64,000 bases of DNA from Ovoidimarina sp038744785 (GTDB taxonomy: Bacteria > Pseudomonadota > Alphaproteobacteria > Rhodobacterales > Rhodobacteraceae), in the NCBI GenBank assembly GCA_038744785.1, contig JBCDLX010000008.1, positions 1 through 64,000 on the forward strand. Direction: 5' to 3'. The notes under the pieces were generated by a model. That model worked only from the letters and a program-made list of their open reading frames with translations, made no database searches and had not been told where the DNA came from. Made by a program: the position numbers and the translations under genes. Positions 62,029 to 64,000 of the stretch are shown here, piece after piece (the first letter of the stretch is position 1; each line of letters begins with the position of its first letter).

Positions 62029-62550
62029 ATGGCCGACGGAGGAGCCTGCCATCCCATGACATCCTTCACCCCCTCGAAGGAGACCGAACGCGAGTTTCGG
62101 GACGCGCTTGGTCGGTTCGCGACCGGTGTCACAGTTGTGACATGTGCGACAGAGCTTGGACCGCTCGGGATCACCGCAAACTCGTTTGCCAGTGTGTCGC
62201 TCGATCCGCCGTTGGTTCTGTGGTCGCCCGCGCGTGCCTCGCGCCGGTTCCCGGCATACGAGGCAGCAGAACGCTATGCCATCCACATTCTGGGTGATGA
62301 TCAAACCGATATGTGCCGCAGGTTTTCGCGTGACGGGTACGATTTCGAGGGGCTCGCTTGGTCGCCAGACGACGCTGGCGTTCCGCAGATCGCAGGGTGC
62401 CTTGCGCGCTTTGATTGTGTGCGAATTGCGTCCCATGACGGTGGAGATCACCTCATTGTGGTCGGTCGGGTTTTGGAGGCGGAGCATCGGGAGGGCGCAC
62501 CGCTTCTATTCTCTTCTGGTGTTTACGGGCGCTTTACAGACGCGTCCTGA
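62029..62550 (+). CDS. Flavin reductase family protein (partner of the monooxygenase; SmoA candidate)
   Basis: A 173-aa FMN reductase of the DIM6/HpaC type: FRDALGRFATGVTVVTC, GITANSFASVSLDPPLVLWSPARASR and a late GHLIVVGRV-like strand (DHLIVVGRVLEAEH). It supplies FMNH2 to the monooxygenase. It begins 1 nt after the aldo/keto reductase stop; the ATG at 62056 behind GGAGGAG is an alternative start. The third enzyme of the set. Confidence 0.87.
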   Translation: MADGGACHPMTSFTPSKETEREFRDALGRFATGVTVVTCATELGPLGITANSFASVSLDPPLVLWSPARASRRFPAYEAAERYAIHILGDDQTDMCRRFSRDGYDFEGLAWSPDDAGVPQIAGCLARFDCVRIASHDGGDHLIVVGRVLEAEHREGAPLLFSSGVYGRFTDAS

Positions 62551-62608
62551 CCGCCGAAGGTGATTGAACAAGGCGCGGGAAAACCGTGCCGAAAGGGAGG
62601 AGGACGCC

Positions 62609-63193
62609 ATGGGCGTGCTCAAGGGTATTCTGGTGCCATTCCAATTGTGGAATGACACGGTGCTGAAGATCGGTCGTTGGATCGCGATCTTAGCCATTGC
62701 CCTGATGGTGGCTGCGATCCTCGTTCAGGTGTTTTTCCGCTACGCGCTGAATAACCCCTTGCCCTGGCCCGAAGAACTCGCTCGTTTCATGATGCTCTGG
62801 ATGACCGGGCTGATCGCCCCGATGGCGTATCGGCGTGGTGGTTTCGTGGCAATCGACATGCTCTTGGTGGCTCTGCCGAAGAACCTGGGCGCCCTTCTTT
62901 CGCTAGTACTTTTGATTGTTTCGGGTGCGGTCCTTGTGCTTGCCGTGCAGATCGGTTGGGCAGAGGTCACGGGTTTTGGCGGCCGGTTTGCAACCTCGTC
63001 CCTCTATTACCCGACCGGGGATGGCTGGGAAAAAGTCCCGAAGGCGTGGATGATGGCATCGCTCGCCATCGGAGTCACGCTACTCCTGATCGTCAATGTC
63101 GAACTGATCCTTCGCACGCTGATCAAGATGCTTGGCGGTGGCAAAGGTCTGCGCCCGATCTCGCCGGGCGAAGAAGAGATAATGGCGGAGTGA
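62609..63193 (+). CDS. TRAP transporter small permease (DctQ family)
   Basis: A 194-aa membrane protein with four segments and the DctQ core FFRYALNNPLPWPEELARFMMLWMTGLIAPMAYRRGGFVAIDML. The ATG at 62609 has a strong GGGAGGAGG; a longer frame has no such site. It lies 58 nt after the flavin reductase and 4 nt before the large permease, so it is part of the same operon. It should help import the sulfonate. Confidence 0.9.
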   Translation: MGVLKGILVPFQLWNDTVLKIGRWIAILAIALMVAAILVQVFFRYALNNPLPWPEELARFMMLWMTGLIAPMAYRRGGFVAIDMLLVALPKNLGALLSLVLLIVSGAVLVLAVQIGWAEVTGFGGRFATSSLYYPTGDGWEKVPKAWMMASLAIGVTLLLIVNVELILRTLIKMLGGGKGLRPISPGEEEIMAE

Positions 63194-63197
63194 GCCC

Positions 63198-64000
63198 ATG
63201 CTGATCTGGTTCCTACCCGTCTTTCTGATTTTCTTGATGATTGGTCTGCCTGTGTTCTTCGGGTTGCTGGCGGCGCCAGGGATCTTGCTGTGGCTGAACG
63301 GACAAGAGCGAGACATAACGCTTCTTTACCGTAACGTTTACAACGGGATGGACAGCTTTCCTTTGATGGCGATCCCATTCTTCATGCTCGCCGGAGAGCT
63401 GATGAATAAGGGCGGGATTACGATCCGTCTGGTCGAGTTCAGTCAGGCGTTGATGGGGCACCTGCGAGGTGGTTTGGCGCATGTGAATGTCTTGTCGTCG
63501 ATCCTGTTTGCCGGGCTATCGGGGTCTGCTGTGGCTGACACCTCGGCCCTTGGGTCGATGCTGATCCCGGCGATGGAAAAGCAAGGCTACACACGGCGTT
63601 TCGCCGCCGCGATCACGGCCGCTTCGTCGGTGATCGGGCCGATTATCCCGCCGTCGGGCATCATGATTATCTACGCCTACGTCATGGGCGAAAGCGTGGC
63701 GGCCCTGTTCCTTGCCGGCATCGTGCCGGGTGTCATGGTGGGTCTTGGCCTGATGCTGATGGTGCGGGGCCTGGCGGACCGATATGACCTGCCCAAGGCC
63801 GAGCGGATTGTGCGCAAGGGCGGCGACATCCGCAAAGGCGAATACTGGGCATCGTTCATCCTGCTGCGGCTGAACCTGGGCTGGCTGTTCTACGCCATCT
63901 TTACGGCGTCGACAGGCTTTGGACAGGCGGCCGAGGGCGCCGAGGATGGCGGCGCCAACACGCTTCTTCTGGCGACCTTCGCCGTGTCGGTCGTTGCGGC
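63198..64000 (+). CDS. TRAP transporter large permease (DctM family), cut by the window edge
   Basis: 267 codons are present and no stop is reached. The N-terminal two-thirds is standard DctM: PVFLIFLMIGLPVFFGLLAAPGI, SILFAGLSGSAVADTSALGSMLIPAM and SSVIGPIIPPSGIMIIYAYVMG. After residue about 215 the expected sequence gives way to EYWASFILLRLNLGWLFYAIFTASTGFGQAAEGAEDGGANTLLL, an insertion seen in long DctM proteins (about 620 aa). The binding protein should lie beyond the window. Confidence 0.88.
   Translation, partial: MLIWFLPVFLIFLMIGLPVFFGLLAAPGILLWLNGQERDITLLYRNVYNGMDSFPLMAIPFFMLAGELMNKGGITIRLVEFSQALMGHLRGGLAHVNVLSSILFAGLSGSAVADTSALGSMLIPAMEKQGYTRRFAAAITAASSVIGPIIPPSGIMIIYAYVMGESVAALFLAGIVPGVMVGLGLMLMVRGLADRYDLPKAERIVRKGGDIRKGEYWASFILLRLNLGWLFYAIFTASTGFGQAAEGAEDGGANTLLLATFAVSVVA

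Noticed and set aside
1..64000. CRISPR arrays, tRNA or rRNA genes, insertion sequences, attachment sites
   Set aside because: No regularly spaced repeats, cloverleaf-like sequence with a conserved T-loop, transposase motif or flanking direct repeats were seen by eye. A tRNAscan or IS search could still find something short.

Overview
The window has the look of a GC-rich alphaproteobacterial chromosome, most likely a marine Rhodobacterales (roseobacter-like) organism. The evidence is the dense mix of TRAP and ABC uptake operons, a glycerol ABC transporter of the GlpSTPQ type, NagB-II and MurQ-like amino-sugar genes, an Irr-type iron box, an SqrR/BigR-type sulfide operon and a demethylase pair (Rieske plus GcvT-type dehydrogenase). 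I see no rRNA, tRNA, CRISPR array, insertion sequence or prophage. Taxonomy is inferred from gene content only.

Layout. 1-7.5 kb is an iron locus: the tail of a probable Fe(III)-binding protein, a 50-aa ORF coupled to hemP, a 159-aa unknown, an imelysin, a DUF1289 protein, a Dps ferritin behind a perfect Irr-type palindrome, a second unknown that is a paralogue of the first, and a di-haem oxidoreductase-imelysin-DUF1513 operon. 7.8-17.9 kb is an amino-sugar locus: nagA, a NagB-II-type SIS deaminase, a GntR regulator and a BadF-type kinase diverge from a MurQ-like etherase, a complete sugar ABC transporter and a Gfo/Idh dehydrogenase. 18.1-21.1 kb is a TRAP transporter. 21.3-22.9 kb is a BlaI/M56 peptidase pair. 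22.9-28.9 kb is the glycerol-type ABC transporter.

29.2-34.5 kb holds msrB-msrA, a CPA1 antiporter, a bifunctional fatty-acid oxidation protein, a DksA/TraR protein and a small unknown. 34.7-37.3 kb is a persulfide-sensing operon: ArsR-type repressor, palindromic operator, persulfide dioxygenase, two YeeE/YedE halves and a DUF442 protein. 37.3-45.7 kb contains an isolated FliM-like protein, a transporter-like histidine kinase with a small membrane protein and a single-domain response regulator, an adenylate cyclase and a large MscS channel. 45.9-52.7 kb is a ScfR-like regulator diverging from a five-gene branched-chain-type ABC transporter.

52.8-57.5 kb carries a HAD phosphatase and an N-demethylation pair (Rieske oxygenase and an FAD/GcvT dehydrogenase). 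57.7-64 kb carries a secreted unknown, a Gfo/Idh dehydrogenase with a GntR regulator and, divergently, an SsuD-like monooxygenase, an aldo/keto reductase, a flavin reductase and a TRAP transporter that runs off the window. The last set reads as an oxidative desulfonation module for an organosulfonate. It resembles the enzyme set of the sulfoquinovose monooxygenase pathway but is paired with a TRAP transporter, and it is the best candidate here for an incompletely described pathway.
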